DNA of 64,000 nucleotides from Ilyomonas sp963790435 (GCA_963790435.1 CAWBOI010000006.1:62001-126000), one strand, 5' to 3'. Positions 36,001-45,045 are shown, counted from the stretch's first letter. Numbers and translations: made by a program. The notes: a model not told the origin generated them from the sequence alone.

Positions 36001-36466
36001 ATGGCCCGAAGGAAGCATTCAGCATCCTGATAGTTTGGCTGCCTTGCTGTACGCAGGCATTCGCGGCGTGAAAGCGGTGGCTCCCAAAACACCCATCATG
36101 CTGCATGTGGCGCTGGGTGGCCAGTATGAAGAAGCCGATGCTTTTTATACAAAAATGAGCAACCGCAATGTGCCGTTTGATGTGATTGGTTTGTCGTACT
36201 ATCCGAAGTGGCATGGAACATTGGCTGATCTGCGTTTTACCACCAATTATCTCACTAAAAAGTTTAATAAAGATGTTGTAGTGGTTGAATATTCTCAATT
36301 GAAAAAAGAAGTAAACGATATTGCTTTTAACGTTGCGAATGGAAGAGGTAGCGGCACATTTATCTGGGAACCATTGAGCACTTGGGAAAAAGTATTTGAT
36401 GACAACGGAAAAGCCAATGAACTGTTGAATGTATATGATGAAATCAGCAAGCTGTATTTGAAGTAA
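33077..36466 (+). CDS. Bifunctional GH2 beta-galactosidase - GH53 endo-galactanase fusion
   Basis: A 1129-residue secreted protein from ATG 33077 (the longer frame starts with a TTG), with a signal peptide ending LYSQS. Residues 25-800 are GH2: NLPHDWVVALPF, GAGIYRHVWLNQF, then WSIGNEEFYVQT (acid/base Glu) and PIIGTEQGST (nucleophile Glu), ending in Ig-like domains. Residues 825-1129 are a complete GH53 domain: GADISFLPELEAKGLKF, LLDFHYSDYWADPGKQY, VQVGNEINHGIVWPEG and VVVEYSQLKKE. One chain could both cut galactan and release galactose. It closes the SusC-SusF/GH53 locus. Confidence 0.9.
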   Translation: MLIKTTLLFTVLCFCTFFLYSQSVSFPKRTNIDEGWKFHLGNASDPAKDFNYSIDNIFSKTGNAESTPANPRFIDSSWQTVNLPHDWVVALPFQNSKNGDVMGHGYKPVGGLFSENSIGWYRKQFSVNKKDSGQRFVLHFDGIFRDSKVWVNGVYCGGHESGYTGASYDITDFISFTKPNVITVRVDATQYDGWFYEGAGIYRHVWLNQFNNLHLKREGGVYVHSDVSANSAQINIETEIENKNAQNQTCTLQSYITTNDGKKLAATMPATVTTNAGISAKTKQTIALQKPHLWNVDDPYLYRVITLLKQGNKTIDSVCTKTGIRTITVNTKGLFVNGIYTKIKGVCNHQDHAGVGSALPDALQYYRIHLLKEMGVNAYRTSHNAPTPELLDACDSLGMLVLDETRAFNSGNEGMNDWENLLLRDSNHPSVFMWSIGNEEFYVQTTDVGKRIGQTLVQKQKSLDPSRTSTYAANVGNYFPGVNEVIPVRGFNYHPENVEAYHKDHPLQPIIGTEQGSTVTTRGIYKKDTVNAYVPDEDITAPSWASTAEHWWSLCASQEYNIGGFAWTGFDYRGEPTPFQWPNINSHFGIMDMCGFPKNIYYYYQSWWSDKDVLHIAPHWNWKGKEGEPIDVWVYSNADDVELFLNKKSLGKKEMPRNGHLQWSAPYEKGTLEAVAHKGGKTITSKVETTGDAAEVVVTPYKTTITADGKDAVIINITAVDKEGREVPDANNLIHFSISGDAKIIGVGNGDPSSHERDKCEEGNWQRSLFNGKCQVIVQAGTTPDKIKFEAKADGLWTGATDITTVPVNNISHPVSLAPSTFEANVTGKIMGADISFLPELEAKGLKFSDEGKEEDAIQILKAHGFNYIRLRIFNNPAADSGYSPQKGFCDLPHTLAMAKRIKTAGMKFLLDFHYSDYWADPGKQYKPSAWKEADFTQLKDSVFGFTQKVMLALQSQNTLPDMVQVGNEINHGIVWPEGSIQHPDSLAALLYAGIRGVKAVAPKTPIMLHVALGGQYEEADAFYTKMSNRNVPFDVIGLSYYPKWHGTLADLRFTTNYLTKKFNKDVVVVEYSQLKKEVNDIAFNVANGRGSGTFIWEPLSTWEKVFDDNGKANELLNVYDEISKLYLK

Positions 36467-36649
36467 AAAAAGCGGTAAAACCAAACATCAGGTTATACCC
36501 GCAAAGCCATCAGCCATTATGTCTTCGTTTGTTGCGAAGAACATATTTTGCTGATGCATTTTTGTTTTTGCCTATAAATCTTTCCTCAATCATCTTCTTT
36601 TAAAATATTTTTACCTCGTTTTCAGTTTATAATGCGAGAATTGTTTTGA

Positions 36650-39626
36650 ATGAAGTATTGTGTACTCATAATTAGCTGCTGCCTTTGTTGTTTGTTTTCT
36701 TTCGCTCAACCCGGAACTACGGTAGAGTTGAAGAAGCCAAAAAAGTATGAAGACCGCACGCTGGCTTCTGAAAAAAGCGATCAAAAGAAGTTTGGTTTTG
36801 GCAAGCGTTTGTACCAGGACATGGTTACGCATTACAACTATTATTTCAATGCAAATAATCATTTGAACGATATTGTTACAAATGCAAAAGCCGTGCATGC
36901 CGACGACTACGGCAAACTGCTTTCTTTTTACAATTACGATTTAAACACAACTGCGGCAAGCAGAGGTGAGATTGATTCGGTTATCTATCATTGCACGGCG
37001 GGCGTATTGCTTCACGACCTGCGAAATGATTGGATTGACGACTTGTATTTTATATTAGGCAAAGCTTATTATTACCGCAAAAATTTCGACTCTGCGCTGA
37101 ATGCGTTTCAATTCATCAATTATGCCTGGGCGCCAAAGGATGAAGGCTACGACATTCCCATCGGTAGCAACGAAAGCGGAAATAACGGTGTATTTAGTGT
37201 TGCCAGCAAAGAGAAAACCGATGTGCTTCACAAAACAGTAATGACGCAGCCGGTGCGCAATGCCAATTTTTTATGGATGGCACGAACCAACATTGAAACG
37301 GGAAACGATAGTCGTGCAGCAGGCTTGTTGCAAGTTTTACAGCACGATCCGAACTTTCCGAAACGCTTGCAAAGTCGGGTTGAACGAGACGCTGGCTTAT
37401 TTATATTACAATCAAAAAAGGTGGGACAGTGCTGCCTTTCATTTGAATGCGGCATTGGGCAATGCAACCAACCGCTTTGAAGCTGCCAGATGGGAATATT
37501 TGATTGCGCAGATGTATGCGTTAAGTGGTGATAAAAAAAGTGCTGCTGATTATTTTGAAAAGAGCGCCAACCACACTCCTGACCCTATTATGGAAGTGAA
37601 TGCGTACTTAAGCTCCATTACCATTAACAATGACAGCACAGGAAATACTACACAGGAAAAGCTGAGCAGCCTTTTAAGAATGGCAAAGCGTGATAAGTAT
37701 ATTCAGTACAGAGATGTGATTTATTATGCGGCTGCCCAGGTGCAAATGCAATTGAACGATACGGCTGCCGCAAAGCACATGCTGCGGCAAAGCATTAAAA
37801 GCAGCATGGGCAATGAGCAGCAAAAAAGCTTATCGTTTATGATGCTTGCCGATATTTCTTACGAAGGAAAAAAATGGGTGGAAGCGCATCGTTTTTACGA
37901 TAGCACACGTGCCTCTTACATTACCGATTCGGCACAATTGGTTCGGTTCACTACAAGGCAGCCGGTGCTGTTTAAAATTGCCACTTATTTAATAAATGTT
38001 GACAAACAAGACAGCCTGCAAAAAGTAGCCCTGATGCCCGAAGCGCAACGCATGGCTTATTTGAAAAAAGCCTTGCGGCAAATACGCCGTGCGCAAGGTT
38101 TGAGCGAAGAATCGCTCAGCTATGGCAGTAACAATCTTAACCCTTCACAAGACTTGCAGGCACAGGCGCAACTCTTTCAAAATCCGTCTTCTTCAACCGA
38201 TTGGTATTTCAATAACAGCAGTTTAAAAAGCAGTGGTGCAAATGAGTTCAAACAACGTTGGGGCAACCGACCGAATGTTGACAACTGGCGCAGGCAGTCG
38301 TCAGTTGATGCCGCTGTGCTTTCTCAGCAACAGATGAGTAATGATGTAGATGCAGTAGCAACGCCTAATGGAGTAAACGCCAATGGCAGCAAGCAAACCG
38401 GGCCCCCTCCGGTTCCGCAATCGGTGGAAGACTTGGAAGCTGGGTTACCGCTAACACCCGCTAAAGTGGTTATCTCTAACAATACCATTGCCGAAAATTA
38501 TTTTAAAAGTGGTGTGTTGTTTCAGGAAAGTTTACAGAATTATCCTGCGGCAATTGAGATGTATCAAAATATGAAACGGGCAGAAGACAGCAGCCAATAT
38601 CGCGAGCCTTCTTTGTTGAATTTATACTACTGCTACACAAAGCTGAACGATAGGTTACGCGCCGATTCTGTATTGGCTTTATTAGGGAAAGAATATCCCA
38701 ACGGCAAGTCGTTGGCAGCTATGAAAAAAGGCAATAAAAAAATATCGGAGCGTAGCGAAAAGAACCCTGCAACGCGTGCTTACGATAGCATTTATAATGC
38801 TTTTATTGAAGGAAATTTTACGGAAGCCAAAAAACAAAAAGCCATTGCCGACAGCTTGTATGGCAACAGTTACTGGACGCCGCAACTTTTGTACATCGAA
38901 TCTATCTACTATGTGTCGGAACACAACGACAGTGCGGCTTTGCGCGAGTTGCAAAATATTGAAATGCAGTTTACCAAATCGCCGTTAGCAGAGAAAGCGG
39001 CTACGATGATTGATGTTTTGCGGCGAAGAAAAGAAATCGAAAATTATCTTACCAAACTGCAGGTTACCCGAAATGAAGACAGCGGCACTTCACCCATTAT
39101 CAACTTAAATTCAACCGAAATAACGGCTAACAAACCAGTGCGTGTACACACCGATTCGATTGTTTCCAAACCACCTCCGGTTGCAAAAGCGCCGGTGATA
39201 AAAACCGATACAACAAGTGCCAAACCAACAGTTGCCAAAGCATTCAAATATAATCCTGCCGATCCGCAGTTTATTGTGTTGCTGTTAGATAAAGTTGCGC
39301 CGGTTTTTGCCAACGAAGCGAAGAATGCATTTAACCGTTACGACAAGCAAACATTTTATAACATGCCGCAACTGAATGCGAACAATGTGAAGCTGGACGA
39401 CCGTTATAACCTGGTGCTGATTGGTCCGTTTACAGATGCGGTGGGTGCATTGGATTATATTGATAAAGTAAAACCCATCACTGCCGGAAAAATATTGCCG
39501 TGGCTAACGCCGGATAAATTTAGCTTCATTATGATTAGTAAGGCGAATTTAGATTTATTGAACGAAAACAAGGATTTGGAAGGCTATAAAGCGATTCTAA
39601 AAAAAGCACTGCCCACAAAGTTTTGA
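36650..39626 (+). pseudogene. PorW/SprE-like TPR protein (type IX secretion/gliding), one frameshift
   Basis: Frames 36650-37480 and 37260-39626 form one protein of about 990 residues. Dropping one G from GGG at 37377-37379 joins PKRLQS to LNETLAYLYYNQKRWDSAAF. A signal peptide (ending CLFSFAQ) is followed by the SprE/PorW start (RLYQDMVTHYNYYFNANNHL, GKAYYYRKNFDSALNAFQFI), many TPR helices, a disordered Asn/Gln/Pro-rich stretch (about 480-560) and a C-terminal SPOR-like end (FIVLLLDKVAP..YNLVLIGPF). In gliding bacteria SprE/PorW links the PorKN ring to the Sov pore. The porT and gldA genes nearby support the call. Confidence 0.65.
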
Positions 39627-39630
39627 TATG

Positions 39631-39688
39631 GTGAATAGTGAATGGTGAGTGTAAGGCGATTACTCACTTCTCACCATTCACTACTCAC
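39631..39688. repeat. Dispersed inverted-repeat element, copy 2
   Basis: GTGAATAGTGAATGGTGA (39631-39648) pairs with TCACCATTCACTACTCAC (39671-39688; 17 of 18), loop 22. The arm is identical to that at 12622-12639. It begins 4 bases after the preceding stop codon, as in copy 1. Confidence 0.7.
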
Positions 39689-39747
39689 CTCTTGGCTTGG
39701 AGTTTGTTTTTACAGGAATATTGTTTAACCTATAAAAACAAACGATT

Positions 39748-39966
39748 ATGCCTGGAAAAGAAACAGAAGGCTTTAGCACCAACGAGCCTGCAGCTAATAA
39801 AGCTTCCAAACAAAATTCTGAAAAGAATACATTGCCTAACGAAGATGTAGATCCGAAATACGAACCGGAAGTTGAAAAAGCTTACCATAAAAATGTAGGG
39901 TCGAACAAAAGCGGAAATGATACGCGCCGCAATCACGACAGCAACACACGACAAGTAGGAAGCTGA
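39748..39966 (+). CDS. Small disordered hydrophilic protein
   Basis: A 72-residue frame rich in N, K, E, S and charged residues, with no signal peptide or hydrophobic stretch (MPGKETEGFSTNEPAANKAS at the start). It looks like a stress-type disordered protein. A strong terminator follows 14 bases after the stop, which supports a real gene. Function is unknown. Confidence 0.55.
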   Translation: MPGKETEGFSTNEPAANKASKQNSEKNTLPNEDVDPKYEPEVEKAYHKNVGSNKSGNDTRRNHDSNTRQVGS

Positions 39967-39980
39967 TAATTTTTTAGGCA

Positions 39981-40023
39981 AAACCAAAAGGCTGATGAAT
40001 ATACTTCATCAGCCTTTTGGTTT
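39981..40023 (+). terminator. Intrinsic terminator
   Basis: A nearly perfect long stem (AAACCAAAAGGCTGATGAA with its complement) with a short ATAT-type loop and the TTTTGGTTT 3' tail. It ends the small-protein gene. Confidence 0.85.
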
Positions 40024-40124
40024 CATTGCAATGATTGTTTATTGTTTATATTTGGTATGAAAATTTTGCAGTTTTACTCATACAATCGAATTGTTTTTTA
40101 ATTCATAAACCTTCCTGTTTTTTT

Positions 40125-40895
40125 ATGAAAAAACAAATTTCTTTTTTACTCATTTTCTCTTGCCTTGCGGCATTCCAAACAACCTATTCGCAAGGAATCA
40201 GCATTGGTGCAAAAGGTGGCATCAGCATACCCAATTTAAGTGCGCCGGGAAAGGATGCAACACCGTTGAACACGGGCTACAAATCGCGTCTCGGTCCCGA
40301 TGCTGGCCTGTTTGCAGAGTTTCATTTGTCAGATGTTTTTTCAATAGAACCGATGTTGGAATATTCCTCACAAGGTGGTAAAAAAAATGGCGTACAAGCA
40401 TTTCCTACGCCTTCGTTAGCGGCTGTTTATTTTCGGGCACGAAACCAAACGCCGCCTACTTACTTGTACGGAAATTTCAATAACGAAGTAAAACTCTCCT
40501 ATCTCATGCTTCCGGTGCTGGCAAAATTTGGAGTTCGGCTGGGTTATTCTCCGTTTCGCATTTATGCTGATGTGGGTCCGTTTGCTTCGCTGCTACTGGA
40601 TGCAAAAGACAAAACAAGAGGAAATAGCCAGGTGTACTTAGACGCAAATGGAACGCAGCCATTACCGGTTGGTTCTTTCTCCTTTAACAGCGATTCAAGT
40701 GTTATCAATAGTTTGAACAAATTCAACGCAGGCGTGGAAGGTCATTTGGGTGTGTCTTTCACTATGAACAGAAGCACTGTGTTTGTGGAAGGTGGCGGCA
40801 ATTATGGTTTTTTAAATATTGAAAAAGACAAAGCCGATGGCAAAAACAACACGGGTGCAGCCGTTATAATGGCTGGCTTCAGCTATCGGTTTTGA
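40125..40895 (+). CDS. Outer-membrane beta-barrel protein (PorT-like/OmpA-like barrel)
   Basis: Started at ATG 40125 (MKKQISFLLIFSCLAAF), which gives a signal peptide ending TYSQG; the longer frame does not. The 256-residue mature protein has alternating strands typical of 8-stranded barrels (GISIGAKGGISIPNLSAPG, FSIEPMLEYSSQGGKKNG, YLMLPVLAKFGV, VFVEGGGNYGFLNI) and ends with the aromatic FSYRF. This is the outer-membrane protein beta-barrel (PF13568-type) group, with no specific substrate. It converges on the porT gene at 40927. Confidence 0.8.
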   Translation: MKKQISFLLIFSCLAAFQTTYSQGISIGAKGGISIPNLSAPGKDATPLNTGYKSRLGPDAGLFAEFHLSDVFSIEPMLEYSSQGGKKNGVQAFPTPSLAAVYFRARNQTPPTYLYGNFNNEVKLSYLMLPVLAKFGVRLGYSPFRIYADVGPFASLLLDAKDKTRGNSQVYLDANGTQPLPVGSFSFNSDSSVINSLNKFNAGVEGHLGVSFTMNRSTVFVEGGGNYGFLNIEKDKADGKNNTGAAVIMAGFSYRF

Positions 40896-40926
40896 TAAAG
40901 AAGGAAGTTTGTTTTTGCCCTAAAAA

Positions 40927-41682
40927 TTATCGTTCAAAAATAAGAGAGAAAGTAAGCATTCTCGATTGAAGCTGGTTCAGCACATTGGAATATTTAAGGT
41001 TGGCATCGCGTTCATGAACATTGGTTAACCCGTTGCTTACTTTAATTTCAGGAGCAATGGTTACCACCGGGAAATAAAAATTAAAACCCAACCCCGCTTC
41101 ATATCCAAGATACGATTTTCTAAGCTTCACAAGGTTTTCAGCATCGAGTGCGCCAGCGTTGCTTGCCACATCAACATCATACTTAAAACCGCCCAACATA
41201 TACACCCGAAAATTGCCAATGCGGTCGGAATTAAACTTCATTTGCAATGGAAAAGAAACAATGGTTGATGGAATGGTTTTCTTTTGAACCGCGGGCTCAA
41301 TAGGCGATGGATATTTGATAACATAAGTTAAATATTTTGAGCCGCCCAAAATGAGTTCGGGATGAAAGCGAAGTTCAAAACGCTTGTTCAGTCTTGCAGT
41401 TGCCAGCAAGCCCAAAACAATGCCGCCACTCGCGCCTGGCTCAACGCTTAACACACTATCGTTTTGTAGAAAGAGAGGATGTTTTTCAGGATGCAGATAC
41501 GAATGATTATAGCCCAACGATAAGCCAAAATAATAGGGCACATTGTCGCGCTCTTCCCGGTAAATTTGTTTTTCCTGTGCTTTCGTTTGTATAACCAACG
41601 TTATAAACAACAACACGATTACAAACGGCTTTCCCACTTTATCAACTGTCAGCTTTTTTGTTTTACTTATATTTTGGAACAA
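40927..41682 (-). CDS. porT: PorT family type IX secretion outer-membrane protein
   Basis: A 251-residue beta-barrel with a signal anchor (PFVIVLLFITLVIQTKAQ). The YFGLSLGYNHSYLHPEKHP start and GLGFNFYFPVVTIAPEIKVS plus SRMLTFSLIFER end match PorT/SprT. PorT is needed for secretion through the T9SS. The gene order ubiE-porT is conserved in Bacteroidota, and here the same order holds with an ORF6N gene between. That context lifts the call above a generic barrel. Confidence 0.78.
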   Translation of the reverse strand: MFQNISKTKKLTVDKVGKPFVIVLLFITLVIQTKAQEKQIYREERDNVPYYFGLSLGYNHSYLHPEKHPLFLQNDSVLSVEPGASGGIVLGLLATARLNKRFELRFHPELILGGSKYLTYVIKYPSPIEPAVQKKTIPSTIVSFPLQMKFNSDRIGNFRVYMLGGFKYDVDVASNAGALDAENLVKLRKSYLGYEAGLGFNFYFPVVTIAPEIKVSNGLTNVHERDANLKYSNVLNQLQSRMLTFSLIFER

Positions 41683-41787
41683 AACATTAATTTAAAAGTA
41701 AAAATGGGCATTTAAAATTGTTTTCTTTTAAACGGTTTTAGGATAGGTTTATTTTACGATGAATGAGAGATGAGCAAAGCAGCGCAA

Positions 41788-42342
41788 TCATTTGTGAAAC
41801 CCAATGCGATTTCTTCCTTCCCATTTTCTTTGCGATGCGTTTTCATCCAACAGGTTTTCTATGGCATCATAAATTTGTGAAAGCTGTGCATCATGCTCGC
41901 CCATTCTTTGTTTTAACTGAAGCAGTTGTTCTGTGAGGTCGGATTGATACAAAATCATTCTTCTGATTTCTACAAACGCCCGCATGATGGCAATGTTCAT
42001 ATTGATAGCTCTATCTGAATTGAGAACTCCGCTTAACATAGCAACGCCTTGTTCGGTAAAAGCGTAGGGCAAAGCCACATTTGGTCGTTTGCTGGAGTAT
42101 GTCATCACAATTTGTGATGACATAGAATGCTGTACTGCTTCAATTTGAAACCTAATGTTTTCAAACTCTTCTCTCGTAAGTTGAAACATGAAATCACTTG
42201 GAAACCGTTTACTGTTTCGCTTTACCGACTGATTAAGTACTCTGGCTTCCACTTCATAAAGAGCCGCTAAATCGAAATCGAGCATTACTCTTTCGCCTCT
42301 GATTTCATAAATGCGGTTTTGAATGCTTTGAATAATATTCAT
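41788..42342 (-). CDS. ORF6N-domain DNA-binding protein
   Basis: A 184-residue protein. Its first 100 residues (IYEIRGERVMLDFDLAALYE, VKRNSKRFPSDFMFQLT, ALPYAFTEQGVAMLSGVLNS) are the ORF6N domain, first seen in phages and mobile elements and thought to bind DNA. A helical tail (LLQLKQRMGEHDAQLSQIYD) suggests a coiled-coil dimer. It separates ubiE from porT. Single ORF6N genes are common in Bacteroidota without a prophage, and I see no other phage gene here. Confidence 0.88.
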   Translation of the reverse strand: MNIIQSIQNRIYEIRGERVMLDFDLAALYEVEARVLNQSVKRNSKRFPSDFMFQLTREEFENIRFQIEAVQHSMSSQIVMTYSSKRPNVALPYAFTEQGVAMLSGVLNSDRAINMNIAIMRAFVEIRRMILYQSDLTEQLLQLKQRMGEHDAQLSQIYDAIENLLDENASQRKWEGRNRIGFHK

Positions 42343-42407
42343 AAATGAAGGTTTTACAAAGCGAATATATCTTCTCTAATTACTTTTTCAAAAGATATAA
42401 TGCACAT

Positions 42408-43151
42408 TTATTTGCTGCCTTCATACCGGCAACAAATGCCCAGGCTCAAGGCTTTGTAAGAAACATTCTGATAACCAACGTTGGCAAGAATAGAAGTGAA
42501 TTGTTCTCTTTCGGGAAACACTTTCGCCGAATGGTTGAGGTAGTTATAAGCGTCTTTGTTTTTGGCAAAAAAACGTCCTGCACCGGGCACAATTATGTTG
42601 TTATAAAAATTGCAAAAGGCTTTGAATAATCTATTCTTCGGTTGAGAAAATTCAAGCACAGCCAGCTTTCCACCAGGTTTTAAAACGCGAAGCATTTCAA
42701 TTAAGCCTTTTTCCAAATGCTCAAAATTTCTCACACCAAATGCAACAGTGATGGCATCGAAATAATCATTTGCAAAGGGAAGATTTTCACTATCAGCATT
42801 CGCTAATTGAATGCTGTTCTGCAATTTGTTTTTGGCCACTTTTTCTCTGCCCAGTTCTAACATTCCTTCCGAAATGTCAACACCGATAATTTGTTTGGGT
42901 TGTAATAGTTTATAGGTTAACAAAGCAACATCGCCTGTACCAGTAGCTACGTCCAATACTATTTGCGGATGAATGTTTTGTAAAGAAAGAATCATTTTTT
43001 TTCGCCACCAAACGTCCACACCGGCAGTTAAAAAACGATTGAGGAAATCGTAGCGGAATGCAATGTTGTCAAACATTGTAGCCACCTGCTGCTTTTTGGT
43101 AAGCCGGCTGTTTTGAAACGGCACAATATCATCGTGGGCAAATTGCGACAT
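42408..43151 (-). CDS. ubiE: Demethylmenaquinone methyltransferase (MenG/UbiE)
   Basis: The last step of menaquinone synthesis: SAM-dependent C-methylation of demethylmenaquinone. The 247-residue Rossmann methyltransferase carries VLDVATGTGDVALL (motif I, about residue 60), NADSENLPFANDYFDAITVA, FGVRNFEHLEKGLIEMLRVL and LKPGGKLAVLEFS. The AYNYLNHSAKVFPEREQF tail is typical of UbiE. It starts 39 bases after the DUF2461 stop and is probably in the same operon. Bacteroidota use menaquinone, so menG is the better functional name. Confidence 0.95.
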   Translation of the reverse strand: MSQFAHDDIVPFQNSRLTKKQQVATMFDNIAFRYDFLNRFLTAGVDVWWRKKMILSLQNIHPQIVLDVATGTGDVALLTYKLLQPKQIIGVDISEGMLELGREKVAKNKLQNSIQLANADSENLPFANDYFDAITVAFGVRNFEHLEKGLIEMLRVLKPGGKLAVLEFSQPKNRLFKAFCNFYNNIIVPGAGRFFAKNKDAYNYLNHSAKVFPEREQFTSILANVGYQNVSYKALSLGICCRYEGSK

Positions 43152-43190
43152 AAGTGGCGCGAAGATAACGGGTAAACAAAAAGCCGTTTG

Positions 43191-43862
43191 TTAACCTTCA
43201 ATAGCTCTGTTTAAAAACTGTAAAAACGGCTGCAAAGCGACTAACGATTCGGTTATTGTTTTTACCACATTTTTATCGGTGAGTTCTTCATCTTTCAAAG
43301 TCTTCATCGCAATAAAACTTTTGAGTTTCAGATATTCAATGGCTTTGTTCGTATCATCATATCCTTTGGGCGGACGGCTTAACATCAATTCTTTGTCTTT
43401 ATCTAAATCGCCATATATTTTTTCGAATGCTTTTTTATGAATAATGTTTGAAAACTCATAAAAAGAATAATCAATTTCCTGCCTTATTTTTTTCACCACA
43501 TCAGCTTCCGGCATCCACACACCGCCACCAATAATACTGTTATTGCCCGGCTCGATATGAATGTAATAACCTGCATACAGGCTCTTCTTTCCACCACGCC
43601 CGAAGCCTGCTGCCAAGTTTGTTTTGTAAGGCGTTTTGTCTTTGCTAAACCGGATGTCGCGGTTGATGCGAAACACCGTTTCTTTTGCATTCAGCGAAGC
43701 CAAATCTTCATCTTTTTTACTGTGAATCTTCAACACTTCATCAATCAAATGAATGAAATCTGTGCGTGCAGCTTCATAGCTTTTCCGGTTCGCATCAAAC
43801 CATTCTTTGGCGTTGTTCTTCTTTAAATTTTTTAAAAATGTAAGTGTGGATAGTTGAAGCAT
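43191..43862 (-). CDS. DUF2461 family protein
   Basis: A 223-residue protein (from the internal ATG 43862, MLQLSTLTFLKNLKKNNAKE; the longer frame adds 7 residues). WFDANRKSYEAARTDF, RINRDIRFSKDKTPYKTNLA and GGVWMPEADVVKKIRQEI are diagnostic of DUF2461 (TIGR02453). Function is unknown. The protein is cytoplasmic. It probably shares an operon with ubiE downstream. Confidence 0.88.
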   Translation of the reverse strand: MLQLSTLTFLKNLKKNNAKEWFDANRKSYEAARTDFIHLIDEVLKIHSKKDEDLASLNAKETVFRINRDIRFSKDKTPYKTNLAAGFGRGGKKSLYAGYYIHIEPGNNSIIGGGVWMPEADVVKKIRQEIDYSFYEFSNIIHKKAFEKIYGDLDKDKELMLSRPPKGYDDTNKAIEYLKLKSFIAMKTLKDEELTDKNVVKTITESLVALQPFLQFLNRAIEG

Positions 43863-43972
43863 AGTGTTTGTTTTGAGCTGCAAGCTACAAGCCGTTAGCT
43901 ACAAGGAAGAAAGGCGTGACAGAAAAATATTTAATACGCAACACCTTATTACTTGCAGCTAACACCTGCAGC

Positions 43973-44875
43973 TTACTTTGTTAATTGCCTGAACACTTCT
44001 TCTAAATTGTTTTCTTCCGACTGCAGAGACACAATATTGAAGTTGTGTTGCAAAGCCAGTTCTAACAATTGTCTTCTTGTACTGGCGTCGTCGTTTGTTT
44101 GTAATGAAAAAGAAGAATCGCTTGTTTTATGTACAGCAACCACTGATGATAAATTTTGCAATAACAAATCGTCAACAGGCTTGTCAAACGCAACAGCAAC
44201 GGATTTGCCCTTTTTGGTTTTGCCTAAATTTTGTATCGTATCATCAGCCACCAATTGTCCTTTATTAATAATGATGATGCGGCTGCAGATTGCCTGTACT
44301 TCACTTAAAATATGTGATGAAAACAAAACCGTTTTATTCTTTGCCTCTTCTTTAATTACGTTGCGGATTTCGATAATTTGATTGGGATCAAGACCACTGG
44401 TTGGCTCATCTAAAATTAATACTTCAGGCTGATGAATAAGCGCTGCCGCGAGTCCTACACGTTGTTTGTAACCTTTCGATAATTGTCCGGTTTTTTTTTT
44501 GCTTTCGGTAGTTAAACCCGTTAGTTCAATCACGTGATTGATGTTTTGTTTTGCCTCTTTTATCTGATGAACACCGGCAATGAATTGCAGGTATTCCCGC
44601 ACATACATATCGTAATACAAAGGGTTGGCTTCCGGTAAATAACCAATCTTTTTCTTTACAGCAATTGGATCATCCGCTACATCAATACCACACACCAATG
44701 CACTGCCGCCATCGGGTTGCAAATAGCCCGTAATCATTTTCATGGTGGTGCTTTTGCCTGCGCCATTCGGCCCTAAAAAACCAACAATTTCGCCTTTGTT
44801 TATGGCAAAAGAAATGTTGTTCACTGCTTTTTGTTCACCGTAAATTTTAACGAGATTAGATACCTGTAACGACAT
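43973..44875 (-). CDS. gldA: GldA-like ABC transporter ATP-binding protein
   Basis: A 300-residue ATPase. Walker A is GPNGAGKSTT, the Q-loop YLPEANPLYYDMYVREYLQF, the signature QLSKGYKQRVGLAAALIHQP and Walker B VLILDEPTSGLDP, then the H-loop FSSHILSEVQAI. Sequence and length match GldA, the ATPase of the Gld ABC system tied to gliding and T9SS in Bacteroidota. The partner permeases gldF and gldG are not in the window. PorT and PorW-like genes lie within 8 kb. Confidence 0.85.
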   Translation of the reverse strand: MSLQVSNLVKIYGEQKAVNNISFAINKGEIVGFLGPNGAGKSTTMKMITGYLQPDGGSALVCGIDVADDPIAVKKKIGYLPEANPLYYDMYVREYLQFIAGVHQIKEAKQNINHVIELTGLTTESKKKTGQLSKGYKQRVGLAAALIHQPEVLILDEPTSGLDPNQIIEIRNVIKEEAKNKTVLFSSHILSEVQAICSRIIIINKGQLVADDTIQNLGKTKKGKSVAVAFDKPVDDLLLQNLSSVVAVHKTSDSSFSLQTNDDASTRRQLLELALQHNFNIVSLQSEENNLEEVFRQLTK

Positions 44876-44960
44876 GTTTTAATTAGCTATAATATTCAAA
44901 GATACCGTCGGGAACGTGTGGAGATGCGAAAAAATATTTTTAGAAATTGGATAAGCGAAA

Positions 44961-44986
44961 GGTTTGTTTTTGTGCAAAAACAAAAC
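44961..44986. repeat. Hairpin built from the GTTTGTTTTTG motif
   Basis: GTTTGTTTTTG (44962-44972) faces CAAAAACAAAAC across two bases. It lies between the gldA start and the VWA stop, so on the minus strand it is a plausible terminator of the VWA gene (61 bases past its stop). Confidence 0.5.
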
Positions 44987-45045
44987 GATTATGAAATTGA
45001 TTGATTACTGCTTTGATACATGTAACCGCAACACGATTCTCAATT

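Noticed and set aside
41788..42342. Prophage evidence from the ORF6N domain
   Set aside because: No integrase, terminase, capsid or att-like repeats nearby; the xerC at 60 kb is the housekeeping recombinase by context.
42345..42629. Plus-strand open frame opposite ubiE
   Set aside because: It is the antisense shadow of a clearly conserved methyltransferase; no family motif in this frame.
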